A stretch of DNA of 64,000 nt from CAKZKT01 sp034434235 (GCA_034434235.1 DAOTZV010000182.1:1-64000), one strand, 5' to 3'; counted from the stretch's first letter, positions 17,431-25,731 are shown. Notes: generated by a model not told the origin, from the letters alone. Numbers and translations are program-made.

Positions 17431-18978
17431 ATGCCCGAACCCGTGAACGCCGTGGAGATGCACGGCATCGTCAAACGGTTTCCCGGCGTCCTGGCCAACG
17501 ATCACGTGGACTTCGTGCTGCGCCAGGGCGAGGTGCATGCCTTGCTCGGCGAAAACGGGGCGGGCAAGAGCACCTTGATGAACATCCTGGCCGGCCTCTA
17601 TCGGCCCGACCAGGGCACGATCCTGGTGAACGGCCAGCGCGTCCACTTCAACTCCCCGCGCGATGCCATCGCCGCCGGCATCGGCATGATCCATCAACAC
17701 TTCATGCTGGTCCCTTCGCAGACCGTCACCGAGAACATCGTCCTCGGCCTGGATACCCCGCGCTTCTTCCTCCGCCTGGCCGAGCTGGACCGCCAGATCC
17801 TGGAGCTGCAAGCCCGCTACGGCCTGAAGGTGGACCCCAAGGCCAAGATCTGGCAGTTGTCGGTCGGCGAACAGCAGCGCGTGGAGATCCTCAAGATGCT
17901 CTACCGCGGCGCGCGGGTGCTCATCATGGACGAGCCGACCGCGGTGTTGACCCCGCAAGAGGTCGAAGAGCTGTTCGTCACCCTGCGCGGCATGGTCGCC
18001 AGCGGACATTCGATCGTCTTCATCAGCCACAAGCTGGACGAGGTGCTCGCCATCGCCCATCGGATCACCGTGTTGCAACATGGCCGGGTGACTGCCGCCG
18101 GGCTGGACGCCCGGTCGGTGACCAAGCGTCAGCTTGCGCAGTTGATGGTCGGCCGCGAGGTGGTGTTCACCGTGCAGAAGCCGCCGGCCCGGCGGGGCGA
18201 GGTGGTGTTGCGCATCGAAGACATCTGGGCCGACAGCGATCGCGGCCTGCCGGCCCTGAAGGGGCTTTCGCTTGAGGTGTGCAGCGGCGAGATCGTCGGC
18301 GTGGCGGGGGTGGCCGGCAACGGACAAAGCGAGCTGGCCCAGGTGATCACCGGCCTGCGCAAGTGTCGCCGCGGCCGGGTGCTCATCAACGGCCAGGACA
18401 TCGCCAACCGGTCGCCGGCCGCGGCCATCGCGCAGCAGATCGCCCACGTGCCGGAAGACCGCACGGGCGTGGGCACTGCGCCCGGCCTGAGCGTGGCCGA
18501 CAACCTGATCATGAAGAGCTATCGGTTGCCGCCGGTCTCCGACGGCTGGGTGCTCAACCGCCCCGTGATCCGCCAGCAGGCCGAGAAGCTCAAGACAGAT
18601 TACGACATCATCGCGCCGTCGGTGGATGTCCAGGCGCGGCTGCTGTCGGGCGGCAACCTGCAGAAGGCCATCCTGGCGCGCGAGATGTCGGCCGGACCAA
18701 AGCTGATCGTCGCGGTGCAGCCGACGCGCGGGCTCGACGTGGGCGCGATCGAGGCGGTGCAACGCGTGCTGCTCAACGAGCGCAGCCGCGGCACGGCCAT
18801 CCTGCTCATCTCCGAGGAGCTCGACGAGTTGATGTCGCTCTCCGATCGCATCATCGTGATGTATGAAGGCGAGATCATGGGCGAAGTGAAGCCCGAGGAG
18901 ACCACCCTGGAACAGCTCGGCCTGATGATGGCCGGCCAGAAGCTGGAACAGGCTCAGATCACCCCTGCCGCTGAGTGA
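17431..18978 (+). CDS. Nucleoside ABC importer ATPase with two nucleotide-binding domains (NupO/YufO-like)
   Basis: 515 residues with two tandem ABC domains, as in the sugar/nucleoside (CUT2-like) ATPases. Domain 1: Walker A GENGAGKST, Q-loop IHQHFMLVPSQTV, signature LSVGEQQRVEI, Walker B VLIMDEPTAVLTPQE. Domain 2: degenerate Walker A GVAGNGQSE, signature LSGGNLQKAILARE, with LIVAVQPTRGLDVGA in place of Walker B Asp-Glu. The asymmetry is normal for this family, where only the first site is catalytic. GAGG lies upstream of the ATG at 17431. It is followed after 7 bp by the first permease gene. Confidence 0.94.
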   Translation: MPEPVNAVEMHGIVKRFPGVLANDHVDFVLRQGEVHALLGENGAGKSTLMNILAGLYRPDQGTILVNGQRVHFNSPRDAIAAGIGMIHQHFMLVPSQTVTENIVLGLDTPRFFLRLAELDRQILELQARYGLKVDPKAKIWQLSVGEQQRVEILKMLYRGARVLIMDEPTAVLTPQEVEELFVTLRGMVASGHSIVFISHKLDEVLAIAHRITVLQHGRVTAAGLDARSVTKRQLAQLMVGREVVFTVQKPPARRGEVVLRIEDIWADSDRGLPALKGLSLEVCSGEIVGVAGVAGNGQSELAQVITGLRKCRRGRVLINGQDIANRSPAAAIAQQIAHVPEDRTGVGTAPGLSVADNLIMKSYRLPPVSDGWVLNRPVIRQQAEKLKTDYDIIAPSVDVQARLLSGGNLQKAILAREMSAGPKLIVAVQPTRGLDVGAIEAVQRVLLNERSRGTAILLISEELDELMSLSDRIIVMYEGEIMGEVKPEETTLEQLGLMMAGQKLEQAQITPAAE

Positions 18979-18985
18979 GGAACCG

Positions 18986-20110
18986 ATGGCCATGACTGAA
19001 ACGACCGCAACGGGGTTGCGCGTGCCCTTCACCCTGCGCGTCGAGCCGCGCCTCGAAGTGCCGCGCTGGCTGGGCGCTGTTACATCGGCCGGCGCGCTGA
19101 TCCTGGCCTTCGTGATCGGCGGCGGGATCATCGCGCTGGCGGGCGGCGATCCGATTCGCTCGTATCAACATATCTTCAAGGCCGCGTTCGGCAGCGTGGG
19201 CGTGCTGAACGATACGCTGGTCAAAGCGACCCCGCTCATCCTGGTGGGACTGGCGTGCGCGCTGGCGTTTCGGATGCGGCTGTGGAACATCGGCGCAGAG
19301 GGGCAGTTCTTCCTGGGCGCCTGGGGTGCCAGCGCGGTGGTCTTGATCCCCTTGCTCCCCAAGACCGCGCCGCGACCGCTCATGTTGTTCGTCATGGCGC
19401 TGGCGGGCTTCGCCTGTGGCGCGCTGTGGGCCTGGTTGCCCGGCTATCTGAGGGCCAGGTTGAACGTCAACGAAGTGGTCACCACCCTGATGATGAACTA
19501 CATCGCCGTCTCGTGGGTGCTCTATTGGGTGTTCGGCGCGTGGAGCGAGGGGGGCTTCCAGATGTCCCCCGTTTTCCCGAAGAACGCCTGGTTGCCGCGG
19601 CTGACCGATTACGCCGGCGCTGTAGAAGCCTTCGCCGGCCTGACGCTGCATTTGGGCTTCTTGTTCGGCCTGATCGCGGCCGTGCTGGTATGGTTCATCC
19701 TGCAACGCAGCCGCTGGGGCTATGAGATCCGGCTGATCGGCGACAATCCGCGCGCGGCGCATTACGCGGGCGTGAACATGGTGCGCAACACCGTGCTGGT
19801 GATGATGCTTTCGGGCGGGCTGGCCGGACTGGCCGGCATGTCGGAGATCGCCGGCGTGGTCCATCGGCTCCAGGGCGCGATCTCGCCCGGCTACGGCTTC
19901 ACGGGCATCATCGTCGCCTGGCTGGCCAAGCTCAATCCGTTCGCGGTGGTATTGGTCTCGGTCCTGTTCGGCGGCCTGATCCTGGCCGGCCGCGAGATCC
20001 AGCCTTCGGGCGTGCCGCGCATGCTTCAAGGCGTCATCCTCTTCTGCGTGATCGCCAGTGATGTCCTGCTGCGCTATCGGGTGCGGATCGTGCGGCGAGG
20101 TGCCGAATGA
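18986..20110 (+). CDS. Nucleoside ABC importer permease 1 (NupP/YufP-like)
   Basis: 374-residue BPD_transp_2-family permease with about ten hydrophobic segments. It carries the family hallmarks: GDPIRSYQHIFKAAFGS near the N-terminus, LAFRMRLWNIGAEGQFFLGA (the FNIGAEGQ-type signature), a VNEVVTTLMMNYIAV motif and GYGFTGIIVAWLAKLNP. GAGG is placed 6 nt before the ATG at 18986; a second in-frame ATG two codons on is an alternative. It overlaps the next permease gene by 4 nt (ATGA). With that protein it forms the membrane channel for the BMP-bound substrate. Confidence 0.93.
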   Translation: MAMTETTATGLRVPFTLRVEPRLEVPRWLGAVTSAGALILAFVIGGGIIALAGGDPIRSYQHIFKAAFGSVGVLNDTLVKATPLILVGLACALAFRMRLWNIGAEGQFFLGAWGASAVVLIPLLPKTAPRPLMLFVMALAGFACGALWAWLPGYLRARLNVNEVVTTLMMNYIAVSWVLYWVFGAWSEGGFQMSPVFPKNAWLPRLTDYAGAVEAFAGLTLHLGFLFGLIAAVLVWFILQRSRWGYEIRLIGDNPRAAHYAGVNMVRNTVLVMMLSGGLAGLAGMSEIAGVVHRLQGAISPGYGFTGIIVAWLAKLNPFAVVLVSVLFGGLILAGREIQPSGVPRMLQGVILFCVIASDVLLRYRVRIVRRGAE

Positions 20111-21075
20111 TTGACTGGATCATCGTCCTCCAGGCCGGCGTGGCCACCGGCACCGTGCTCCTCTTCGCGACCGTCGGCGAGATCCTGGCCGAGCGGTCCG
20201 GCGTCATGAACCTGGGCGTCGAGGGGATGATGCTGATCGGCGCGATGACGGCGTACAAGACGGCCGTCCTGATCGGCCAGCCGTGGCTGGGCGTCCTTTT
20301 CGCGATGCTGGCGGCCGGCGCGCTGAGCCTGCTTCATGCGCTGGTGACGATCAGCTTTCAGGCCGACCAGGTGGTGAGCGGCCTGGCGACGAACTTCATG
20401 GGGATCGGGTTGAGCCTGGTGTTGGGCGAGGGATTGAGCAAGGCCGGCACCGTGGCGTTGTTGCCTTCGTACACCGTGCCGATCCTGAGCAGCATTCCGA
20501 TCATCGGGCCGATCTTTTTCACCAATCACAGCGTGATGGTGTATGTGGGTTATTTGTTGACGCCGGCCGTCTGGTTCTACATCAATCGGACGCGGCCCGG
20601 GTTGCATCTGCGCGCAGTGGGCGAATATCCGGCTGCGGCCGATGCGCTCGGCATCAACGTCTATCGCCTGCGCTATCAGTATGTCTTCGTCGGCGGCGTA
20701 TTGGCCGGACTGGCCGGCGCCACGATCAGCCTGGCGGTATCGCCCGGCTGGTTCAGCGAGCTGACCACTTCGGGCCAGGGGTGGATCGCCATCGGCCTGG
20801 TGATCTTCGCTCAGTGGGATCCGTGGCGGGCGCTCGCCGGCGCGTATATGTTCGGCGCGGTCCGCCGTCTGATCCTGGACCTGCAGGGGCCGCAGACGCT
20901 GCTCGGCCTGGCCAATCCCTTCTACTACATGCCGAAGCTGGGCTTCTTCCTCCAGATGTTGCCGTATGCCCTCGTGATCCTGATCCTTTTCATCGGTTCA
21001 CGCGAGGCGATGAGAAAACGCATCGGCGCGCCGGCCGCGCTGGGCACGCCCTACGTGCGCGGGGAGCGCGGATAG
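20107..21075 (+). CDS. Nucleoside ABC importer permease 2 (NupQ/YufQ-like)
   Basis: 322-residue BPD_transp_2 permease, shorter than its partner as is usual. Motifs: VGEILAERSGVMNLGVEGMML (family signature, Glu-Arg-Ser-Gly then NLGVEG), SFQADQVVSGLATNFMG, LRAVGEYPAAADALGINVYRLRY as the cytoplasmic coupling loop region, and SGQGWIAIGLVIFAQWDPWRA. About eight to ten membrane helices. It starts within the stop of permease 1 and is the last gene of the importer operon. A GC-rich stem-loop follows 30 bp downstream. Confidence 0.93.
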   Translation: MIDWIIVLQAGVATGTVLLFATVGEILAERSGVMNLGVEGMMLIGAMTAYKTAVLIGQPWLGVLFAMLAAGALSLLHALVTISFQADQVVSGLATNFMGIGLSLVLGEGLSKAGTVALLPSYTVPILSSIPIIGPIFFTNHSVMVYVGYLLTPAVWFYINRTRPGLHLRAVGEYPAAADALGINVYRLRYQYVFVGGVLAGLAGATISLAVSPGWFSELTTSGQGWIAIGLVIFAQWDPWRALAGAYMFGAVRRLILDLQGPQTLLGLANPFYYMPKLGFFLQMLPYALVILILFIGSREAMRKRIGAPAALGTPYVRGERG

Positions 21076-21096
21076 ACGCGGGAGGAACGCCTCGTA

Positions 21097-21134
21097 TAAA
21101 ACAAAACGCCCGCCCCCTCTTCAGGGGCGGGCCA
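21097..21134. terminator. Intrinsic terminator, best on the minus strand
   Basis: The stem GCCCGCCCC / GGGGCGGGC (21108-21116 / 21124-21132) has a 7-nt loop. Read on the minus strand the stem is followed by GTTTTGTTTTAT, a proper T-rich tail, so it should terminate the coiled-coil gene arriving from 21213. It also lies just after the plus-strand importer operon and may stop that one too, although without a T-run. Confidence 0.75.
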
Positions 21135-21212
21135 CGATCGGCCTGAAATCACAGCCAACATGTTCGGCCCTCGTCGGTCGAGCCGCGCCGGGATGATGTG
21201 CCGCTGTGCGCC

Positions 21213-22007
21213 TCAATCACCGTGATAGACGAGCGTGATGCCGAGTTCCTGGCAGCGTTCCCGCACCTCATCGCCGATGCTCATGGCGATCATGATGCCC
21301 TCCACCTTGACGCCCGGATTCAACGCCTGTACGAAGGCCACTTTCTCGTGTAGCCGATCTATATCTTCCCACTCGCAGTAACTTTTCACTTCAAAGACCG
21401 AGATCTGACCATCCTGAGCAAGGATATCTATCTCGAATCGCCGTTGCCCCGGGAGGCCAACCACGCCCTTTTCGTCCACCATTCTCTGGCGCAGCCGAAG
21501 CTGATCGGGCTTGATGTCGGGCCGACGCAAGGCGACCCGCAACGCGCCGGCCACCACATCCTCCAGCCGGCGGCCCGAACGCCGCTGCAACCCTCCGACA
21601 ACGCCCTCAACCCAATCGCGCAGATCGCTCATTTCTTGTTGCAGGCCTTCGAGGCGCCGATCCACCTCTTCGAAGCGCTGATCTACATGCTCGAAGCGCC
21701 GATCAATCTCTTCGAAGCGCCGGTCGATCTGCTCGAAGCGCCGATCAATCTCTTCGAAGCGCCGGTCGATCTGCTCGAAGCGTTGGTCGATCTGCTCGAA
21801 GCGTTGATCTGTCTTGGCGCTGAAGCGTCTGAATTCGCCGCGAAACTCCCGCATTTCCGCAAGGATCGCCGCCGTCTCTTCTTTGGTGGTGAAAACCCGC
21901 AGAAAAGCACGGAACGCGCGACGTTCCAGATCGGGGTCGCGTTCGATCATCTCCGGAAGCTGCTCTTCCAGAATATGCAAGACTTCTTCATCCTTCAATT
22001 TCAACAT
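21213..22007 (-). CDS. Coiled-coil protein with C-terminal PD-(D/E)XK nuclease-like domain (DUF3782-like)
   Basis: 264 residues. After a charged helical N-terminus (residues 1-65), residues about 65-120 are heptads of the type RFEQIDR/RFEEIDR, repeated roughly eight times and encoded by near-identical 21-bp units; this should form a long coiled coil, probably oligomeric. The C-terminal 110 residues contain FEIDILAQDGQISVFEVKSY, the D-x(n)-ExK pattern of PD-(D/E)XK nucleases, and end IGDEVRERCQELGITLVYHG. Such proteins are found in Chloroflexota, Cyanobacteria and archaea with unknown role. A promoter is seen at 22078-22106 and a terminator at 21097-21134, so it is monocistronic. Nuclease activity is inferred, not shown. 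Confidence 0.88.
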   Translation of the reverse strand: MLKLKDEEVLHILEEQLPEMIERDPDLERRAFRAFLRVFTTKEETAAILAEMREFRGEFRRFSAKTDQRFEQIDQRFEQIDRRFEEIDRRFEQIDRRFEEIDRRFEHVDQRFEEVDRRLEGLQQEMSDLRDWVEGVVGGLQRRSGRRLEDVVAGALRVALRRPDIKPDQLRLRQRMVDEKGVVGLPGQRRFEIDILAQDGQISVFEVKSYCEWEDIDRLHEKVAFVQALNPGVKVEGIMIAMSIGDEVRERCQELGITLVYHGD

Positions 22008-22077
22008 CGTCTACCTGCCGATCAATCGTATCGCAACCGCTCCGGTTCATGGGTCTCAACCAGCTTGGCTATTGCAA

Positions 22078-22106
22078 AGTATAACATAAAGCCCCCCTGC
22101 TTGCAA
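22078..22106 (-). promoter_or_regulatory. Promoter of the coiled-coil PD-(D/E)XK gene
   Basis: Read on the minus strand: TTGCAA (22106-22101), 17-bp spacer, TATACT (22083-22078), giving a leader of about 65 nt before the ATG at 22007. Confidence 0.6.
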
Positions 22107-22147
22107 GTGCTTTTTTGCGTCTGGCCGGGTGCTCCAGCGCCGGAGCG

Positions 22148-22170
22148 GCCGGCCAGCGTTCCTGGCCGGC
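22148..22170. repeat. Stem-loop downstream of the HD-domain gene
   Basis: GCCGGCCA and TGGCCGGC enclose a 7-nt loop, next to a smaller GCTCC/GGAGC stem. It lies 80 bp past the stop of the minus-strand HD gene. There is no minus-strand T-run, so it could be a REP-like hairpin rather than a terminator. Confidence 0.5.
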
Positions 22171-22249
22171 TTTCAGCCTGCTTCAGGGAACACCGAACGG
22201 TAGCACGGACATGTCATGGCCGTGCGCTGCTGCTTGAAAGCCGATCGGG

Positions 22250-22843
22250 TCAAGGCTTTGCCAGCCGGCCGTCCAGGCCCAGCTCGGCCGCGATCCCCTT
22301 CATCGCCTCCAGCACGATCCCGACGTGCTCCCAGATGTCCAGGCCCAGCTCCCGCGCGCCCTGTTCGATGTCGGCCCGATTGACCGCGGCCGCGAAGAGC
22401 TTGTCCTTCCATTTCTTTTTGACCGAGCTGACCTCGACATCGCGGATGTCCTTGCTCGGCCGGACATAGGCCACGGCCATGATCAACCCGGTTAGTTCGT
22501 CGGAGGCGTAGAGGGCCGAATCCATGCGGGTCGTGCGCGGCACGCCCAGGAAAGGCGCGTGCCCCTCTACCGCGTGGATCAGCTCGGCCGGCAATCCCAT
22601 CTCGCGGAACAGCCGCAGCGCGGTGCGCGGGTGGCCGTTCACCGGATCGTCCATGTCGGGATACCGCTCGAAGTCCAGGTCGTGGATGAGGCCGGTAATG
22701 CCCCACAGCTCCTCATCCTCGCCGAAGCGCCGTGCATAGCCGCGCATGGCCGCTTCGACTGCCAGCACATGCTTGCGTAAGCTTTCGCTCTGAATCCACT
22801 CGCAAACCAAATCCCAGGCTTGTTCACGCGTTAATAGTGTCAT
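22250..22843 (-). CDS. HD-domain phosphohydrolase
   Basis: 197 residues. The HD-superfamily pattern is clear: His25 in RKHVLAVE, the HD pair in GITGLIHDLDFERYPD (about residues 54-55), His in EGHAPFLG, and an Asp in YASDELTGLI. Such stand-alone HD proteins hydrolyse nucleotides or related phosphate esters with a divalent metal; the substrate is unknown. The layout (DPVNGHPRTALRLFREMGLP, then the metal Asp) matches a group of short HD hydrolases common in bacteria and archaea. An imperfect ACGTGCC hairpin lies between its start and the remnant gene upstream. Confidence 0.9.
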   Translation of the reverse strand: MTLLTREQAWDLVCEWIQSESLRKHVLAVEAAMRGYARRFGEDEELWGITGLIHDLDFERYPDMDDPVNGHPRTALRLFREMGLPAELIHAVEGHAPFLGVPRTTRMDSALYASDELTGLIMAVAYVRPSKDIRDVEVSSVKKKWKDKLFAAAVNRADIEQGARELGLDIWEHVGIVLEAMKGIAAELGLDGRLAKP

Positions 22844-22861
22844 AATGGCTCCCGATCTCCG

Positions 22862-22895
22862 ACATGCCGGGCACTTACTGACGCGCCCGGCACGT
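22862..22895. repeat. Imperfect ACGTGCC-type hairpin repeat
   Basis: ACATGCCGGGC and GCCCGGCACGT pair with one mismatch. It is a diverged member of the hairpin family at 7383, 32826, 56616 and 61270, between the HD gene and the SanA/YdcF remnant. Confidence 0.55.
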
Positions 22896-22900
22896 GATGG

Positions 22901-23143
22901 CTACAATCCCATGTTCTCTTTTGCCCCCAGCACCGGTTTGGGCCGGGCGATCTTGACATCCCACCAGGCGCGCAGCGAGGCAATCGCCTCGCGCAACTGG
23001 TAGTATGGATTGCTCAGATACAGACGGCGGTCGGCCGATAGCCCGACGCTCTCCACGCCCAGGTTGTGGCAGGTAAAAAGCGCCCGCGGCAAGCGGCGCC
23101 CACGACCAATGCGCCGCTGAAAAGCACACCGCCAGGCACCCAT
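22901..23143 (-). pseudogene. C-terminal remnant of a SanA/YdcF-like (DUF218) protein
   Basis: The last ~60 residues (LPRALFTCHNLGVESVGL, SADRRLYLSNPYYQLREAIA, then WWDVKIARPKPVLGA) closely resemble the C-terminal end of SanA/ElyC-type DUF218 proteins, in which a Q-x-H-LPRAL-x(2)-C motif is followed by ADRR and LREA. The N-terminal two-thirds of the family, including the DUF218 core, is missing: just upstream is the end of RNase PH. The first ~20 residues in this frame are unlike the family. I read this as the leftover of a deleted gene. A short start codon within it could still make an 80-residue peptide; the alternative is a genuine but unrecognised small gene. Confidence 0.55.
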
Positions 23144-23177
23144 CGCGCGGCGGCCGTCCTGGTCTGGTGTGGGCTCT

Positions 23178-23888
23178 TCATGATAACGCCTCGGCCTGCA
23201 GGCGCAACAGGTCTCCGATGCCGCCCGCGGCCAGATCGAGGAGGCGATTCAGCATCGCCCGGTCGAACGGCTTGTGCTCGGCCGTACCCTGCAATTCGAC
23301 ATAACGGCCATCGCGGTTCATCACCACATTCAGGTCCACTTCGGCGCGCAGGTCTTCCTCGTAACACAGGTCGAGCAGCGGCTCGCCGTCCACCACCCCC
23401 ACGCTGACGGCCGCTACCGGCGCCAGAAACACCTCCGGGGGCACATAGCCGCCTGCAACCAGCTTGCGCAACGCCAGCGCCAACGCCACGTAGCCGCCGG
23501 TGATCGCGGCCGTGCGCGTCCCGCCATCGGCCTGGAGCACGTCGCAATCCACGATGATCTGGCGCCTGCCCAGCAGCTTCAGGTCCACGGCCGCGCGCAG
23601 GCTGCGGCCGATCAGCCGACGGATCTCCTGGGTGCGCGGCTGGGGCGTCGTCTCCCGCGGGGTGCGCACCAGGGTGCTGCGCGGCAACATCGCATATTCG
23701 GCGGTGACCCACCCGCCCTCCTCGTGATTGCGCAACATCCAGGGCGGAAGCTGCTCGTCTATCGTGGCGTTGCACAACACCACCGTATTGCCCTGGGTCA
23801 CCAGCGCCGAGCCCTCGGCCCACCTGGTATAACCGATCTCCAGCCTCACCGGCCGCAACTGGTCGCTGCGCCGTCCATCGTCGCGCAT
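23178..23888 (-). CDS. rph: Ribonuclease PH
   Basis: 236 residues, the normal size. RNase PH is a phosphate-dependent 3'-5' exoribonuclease that trims tRNA precursors, working as a hexamer. The N-terminus RDDGRRSDQLRPVRLEIGYT is the family signature, followed by EGSALVTQGNTVVLCNATI, a QEIRRLIGRSLRAAVDL helix, VDCDVLQADGGTRTAAITG (phosphate- and RNA-binding region) and DLCYEEDLRAEVDLNVVM. The ATG at 23888 is preceded by GGGAGAG; the frame is open 22 codons upstream but that part overlaps a hairpin. In many bacteria an RdgB gene follows; here a degraded DUF218 fragment follows. Confidence 0.95.
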   Translation of the reverse strand: MRDDGRRSDQLRPVRLEIGYTRWAEGSALVTQGNTVVLCNATIDEQLPPWMLRNHEEGGWVTAEYAMLPRSTLVRTPRETTPQPRTQEIRRLIGRSLRAAVDLKLLGRRQIIVDCDVLQADGGTRTAAITGGYVALALALRKLVAGGYVPPEVFLAPVAAVSVGVVDGEPLLDLCYEEDLRAEVDLNVVMNRDGRYVELQGTAEHKPFDRAMLNRLLDLAAGGIGDLLRLQAEALS

Positions 23889-23923
23889 AAGTCTCTCCCT
23901 GTATGCGTTCGCGGACAATACGC

Positions 23924-23973
23924 CCATCCACCGTAAGACGAAATTCAAATTCATTTCGTCTTACGGTGGATGG
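23924..23973. repeat. Long perfect inverted repeat upstream of rph
   Basis: Two 21-nt arms (23924-23944 and 23953-23973, beginning CCATCCACCGTAAGACG) are perfectly complementary around an 8-nt loop TCAAATTC. It lies between the arabinofuranosidase stop and the RNase PH start on the minus strand. No T-run follows, so it may be a REP-like element or a strong RNA hairpin rather than a terminator; only one copy is in the window. Confidence 0.75.
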
Positions 23974-23977
23974 CACG

Positions 23978-25465
23978 TCACCCCAACCGAAACGTGAACG
24001 CGGCCACCGACAGCGGCGGCAGCTCGCAACTGGCCTTGCCGTTGGCGATGCGCACGTCGGCGAACGGCCGCGCGACCACCAGGTCGGGCTGCTCGAAGCT
24101 GTTGGCGGCCTGGGCGTCCGGCCCGGTGAGCAGCTCGGCGCTGTCCAGGCGAGCGATGTCGCGGTCGGCCAGATGCACCTGGACGACGGCCGGCGCATCG
24201 GTGGATCGGTTGGTGGCGAAGACGTGCACCACGCCCTGGCCCAGGATCGCGCTGGCATCCACGAAGGTCACGCGGCCGTTCGTCTTGCCTTCGTATTCCG
24301 GCCCCTGCACCACCGTGCGCAAGGCGACGCCATCCCGACGTTTGGCGTACATCTCGAACGGATAGAAGATGGACTGGATCAACAGGTCATCGCCCCGCGT
24401 CAGGAGCGGCGCGATGACGTTGACGATCTGCGCGATGTTGGCGATCTTCACCACGTCGGCGTGGCGGATGAAGCTGTTCAGGAAGCCGGCCGCGACGAGC
24501 GCGTCCTCCAGGTTGTAGATTTCCTCGATGAGGTGCGGCGCAAACTGGCCCGCGCCGTCCATCTGCCGGTTCTTGTACCAGACGTTCCATTCGTCGAAGC
24601 ACAGATAAAGCCGCTTTTTGCTTCGCCGCTTCGCCTGGACGAAACGACACGCGGCATCCATCTCCTCGATCTGGCGATCGATCGAGTTGGTGATCGCCAG
24701 ATAGTCGGCCGTGTCGCCGTCGCGATTGCCCACGTAGCGGTGCAGGCTGATGTAGTCGGCGTAGTCGCCGATGTACTCCAGCACCTGGCGATCCCATTCC
24801 ATATAGGTCGGCAGGCCGGTCGTGCACGAACCACAGACCACCGTTTCGATGCTCCTGTCCACGTCCTTCATCATCTTGGCGGCCTGCTGCGCGCGGATGG
24901 CATAGTGGTCGGCCGGCACGTGGCCGAGCTGCCAGGGGCCGTCCATCTCGTTGCCCAGGCACCACAACTTCACGCCGTGCGGCTCGGGGTGGCCGTTGGC
25001 CGCGCGCAGATCGGCGAACTTCGTGCCCGGCGGACAGTTGCAGTACTCTACCCAGTTGCGGGCCTCTTCGGGCGTGCCGGTGCCCAGGTTGACCGTGAGC
25101 ATCGGGGTCCAGCCCATCCGCCGGCACAGCGTGATGAATTCGTCGGTGCCGAACTGGTTCGGCTCGATGCTCTGCCAGGCCAGCTCGCGCACCGCGGGCC
25201 GATTGGCCTTCGGCCCGACGCCGTCCAGCCAGTGATAGCCCGAGGCGAAGTTGCCGCCCGGATAGCGCATCGCAGTCATCCGCAGGCGTTTCAGGGCTTG
25301 CAGTACGTCCGTGCGAAAGCCGTCGGCATCCGCATGCTTCGACTGTGGATCGTAGACCCCCTCATACACCGCGCGGCCCATGTGCTCCAGAAAGCCGCCG
25401 AAGATGCGCGGGTCAACCGACCCGATCTGAAATGCAGTGTGAAGGATGATGTTCGTCTGGTTCAT
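23978..25465 (-). CDS. abfA: Alpha-L-arabinofuranosidase, GH51
   Basis: 495 residues, typical of GH51. It releases terminal alpha-L-arabinofuranose from arabinan or arabinoxylan by a retaining mechanism. The general acid/base is Glu173 in CLGNEMDGPWQLGH and the nucleophile is Glu292 in LCFDEWNVWY. Other family motifs: GGFLEHMGRAVYEGVYDP, MRYPGGNFASGYHWLDGVGP and YISLHRYVGN. No signal peptide, so it acts inside the cell on imported oligosaccharides. The ATG at 25465 has AGGAG six bases upstream, and the gene has its own promoter (25509-25537). No arabinose catabolic genes are beside it. Confidence 0.95.
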   Translation of the reverse strand: MNQTNIILHTAFQIGSVDPRIFGGFLEHMGRAVYEGVYDPQSKHADADGFRTDVLQALKRLRMTAMRYPGGNFASGYHWLDGVGPKANRPAVRELAWQSIEPNQFGTDEFITLCRRMGWTPMLTVNLGTGTPEEARNWVEYCNCPPGTKFADLRAANGHPEPHGVKLWCLGNEMDGPWQLGHVPADHYAIRAQQAAKMMKDVDRSIETVVCGSCTTGLPTYMEWDRQVLEYIGDYADYISLHRYVGNRDGDTADYLAITNSIDRQIEEMDAACRFVQAKRRSKKRLYLCFDEWNVWYKNRQMDGAGQFAPHLIEEIYNLEDALVAAGFLNSFIRHADVVKIANIAQIVNVIAPLLTRGDDLLIQSIFYPFEMYAKRRDGVALRTVVQGPEYEGKTNGRVTFVDASAILGQGVVHVFATNRSTDAPAVVQVHLADRDIARLDSAELLTGPDAQAANSFEQPDLVVARPFADVRIANGKASCELPPLSVAAFTFRLG

Positions 25466-25508
25466 GAGAGGCTCCTGAATCTTGGAAAGGTCTGCAACCG
25501 TTTTGGGC

Positions 25509-25537
25509 ATTGTAGCACCATCGCCCAGGCGAAGCAA
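25509..25537 (-). promoter_or_regulatory. Promoter of the arabinofuranosidase gene
   Basis: Read on the minus strand: TTGCTT (25537-25532), 17-bp spacer, TACAAT (25514-25509), about 45 nt before the ATG at 25465. Confidence 0.6.
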
Positions 25538-25604
25538 ACCCCTGAAAAATGCCTTTGCGAATTTGACGAAGGCCGCGATTTTGCACTACACTGTACTTTG
25601 TAGA

Positions 25605-25699
25605 CTCAGTAGATCACAGATTCAAGCTCAGAGGGGGTCTGTGACCCCCGACCGCCGGTCACAGACCGGCTTGGAGCAGCAAAATTGTGATCTACTGAG
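25605..25699. mobile_element. 95-bp MITE-like element with 14-bp terminal inverted repeats
   Basis: The ends CTCAGTAGATCACA (25605-25618) and TGTGATCTACTGAG (25686-25699) are perfect complements. Inside is a second inverted repeat, GGTCTGTGACC ... GGTCACAGACC. About 74 bp of it recurs, identical and inverted, at 56682-56755. It encodes nothing. It lies between the arabinofuranosidase promoter and the SCP2 gene and may supply promoter or leader sequence to the latter. No transposase that could move it was found in the window. Confidence 0.75.
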
Positions 25700-25731
25700 A
25701 CTGTTTACCCACACTTCAGGGAGGGACTTCT

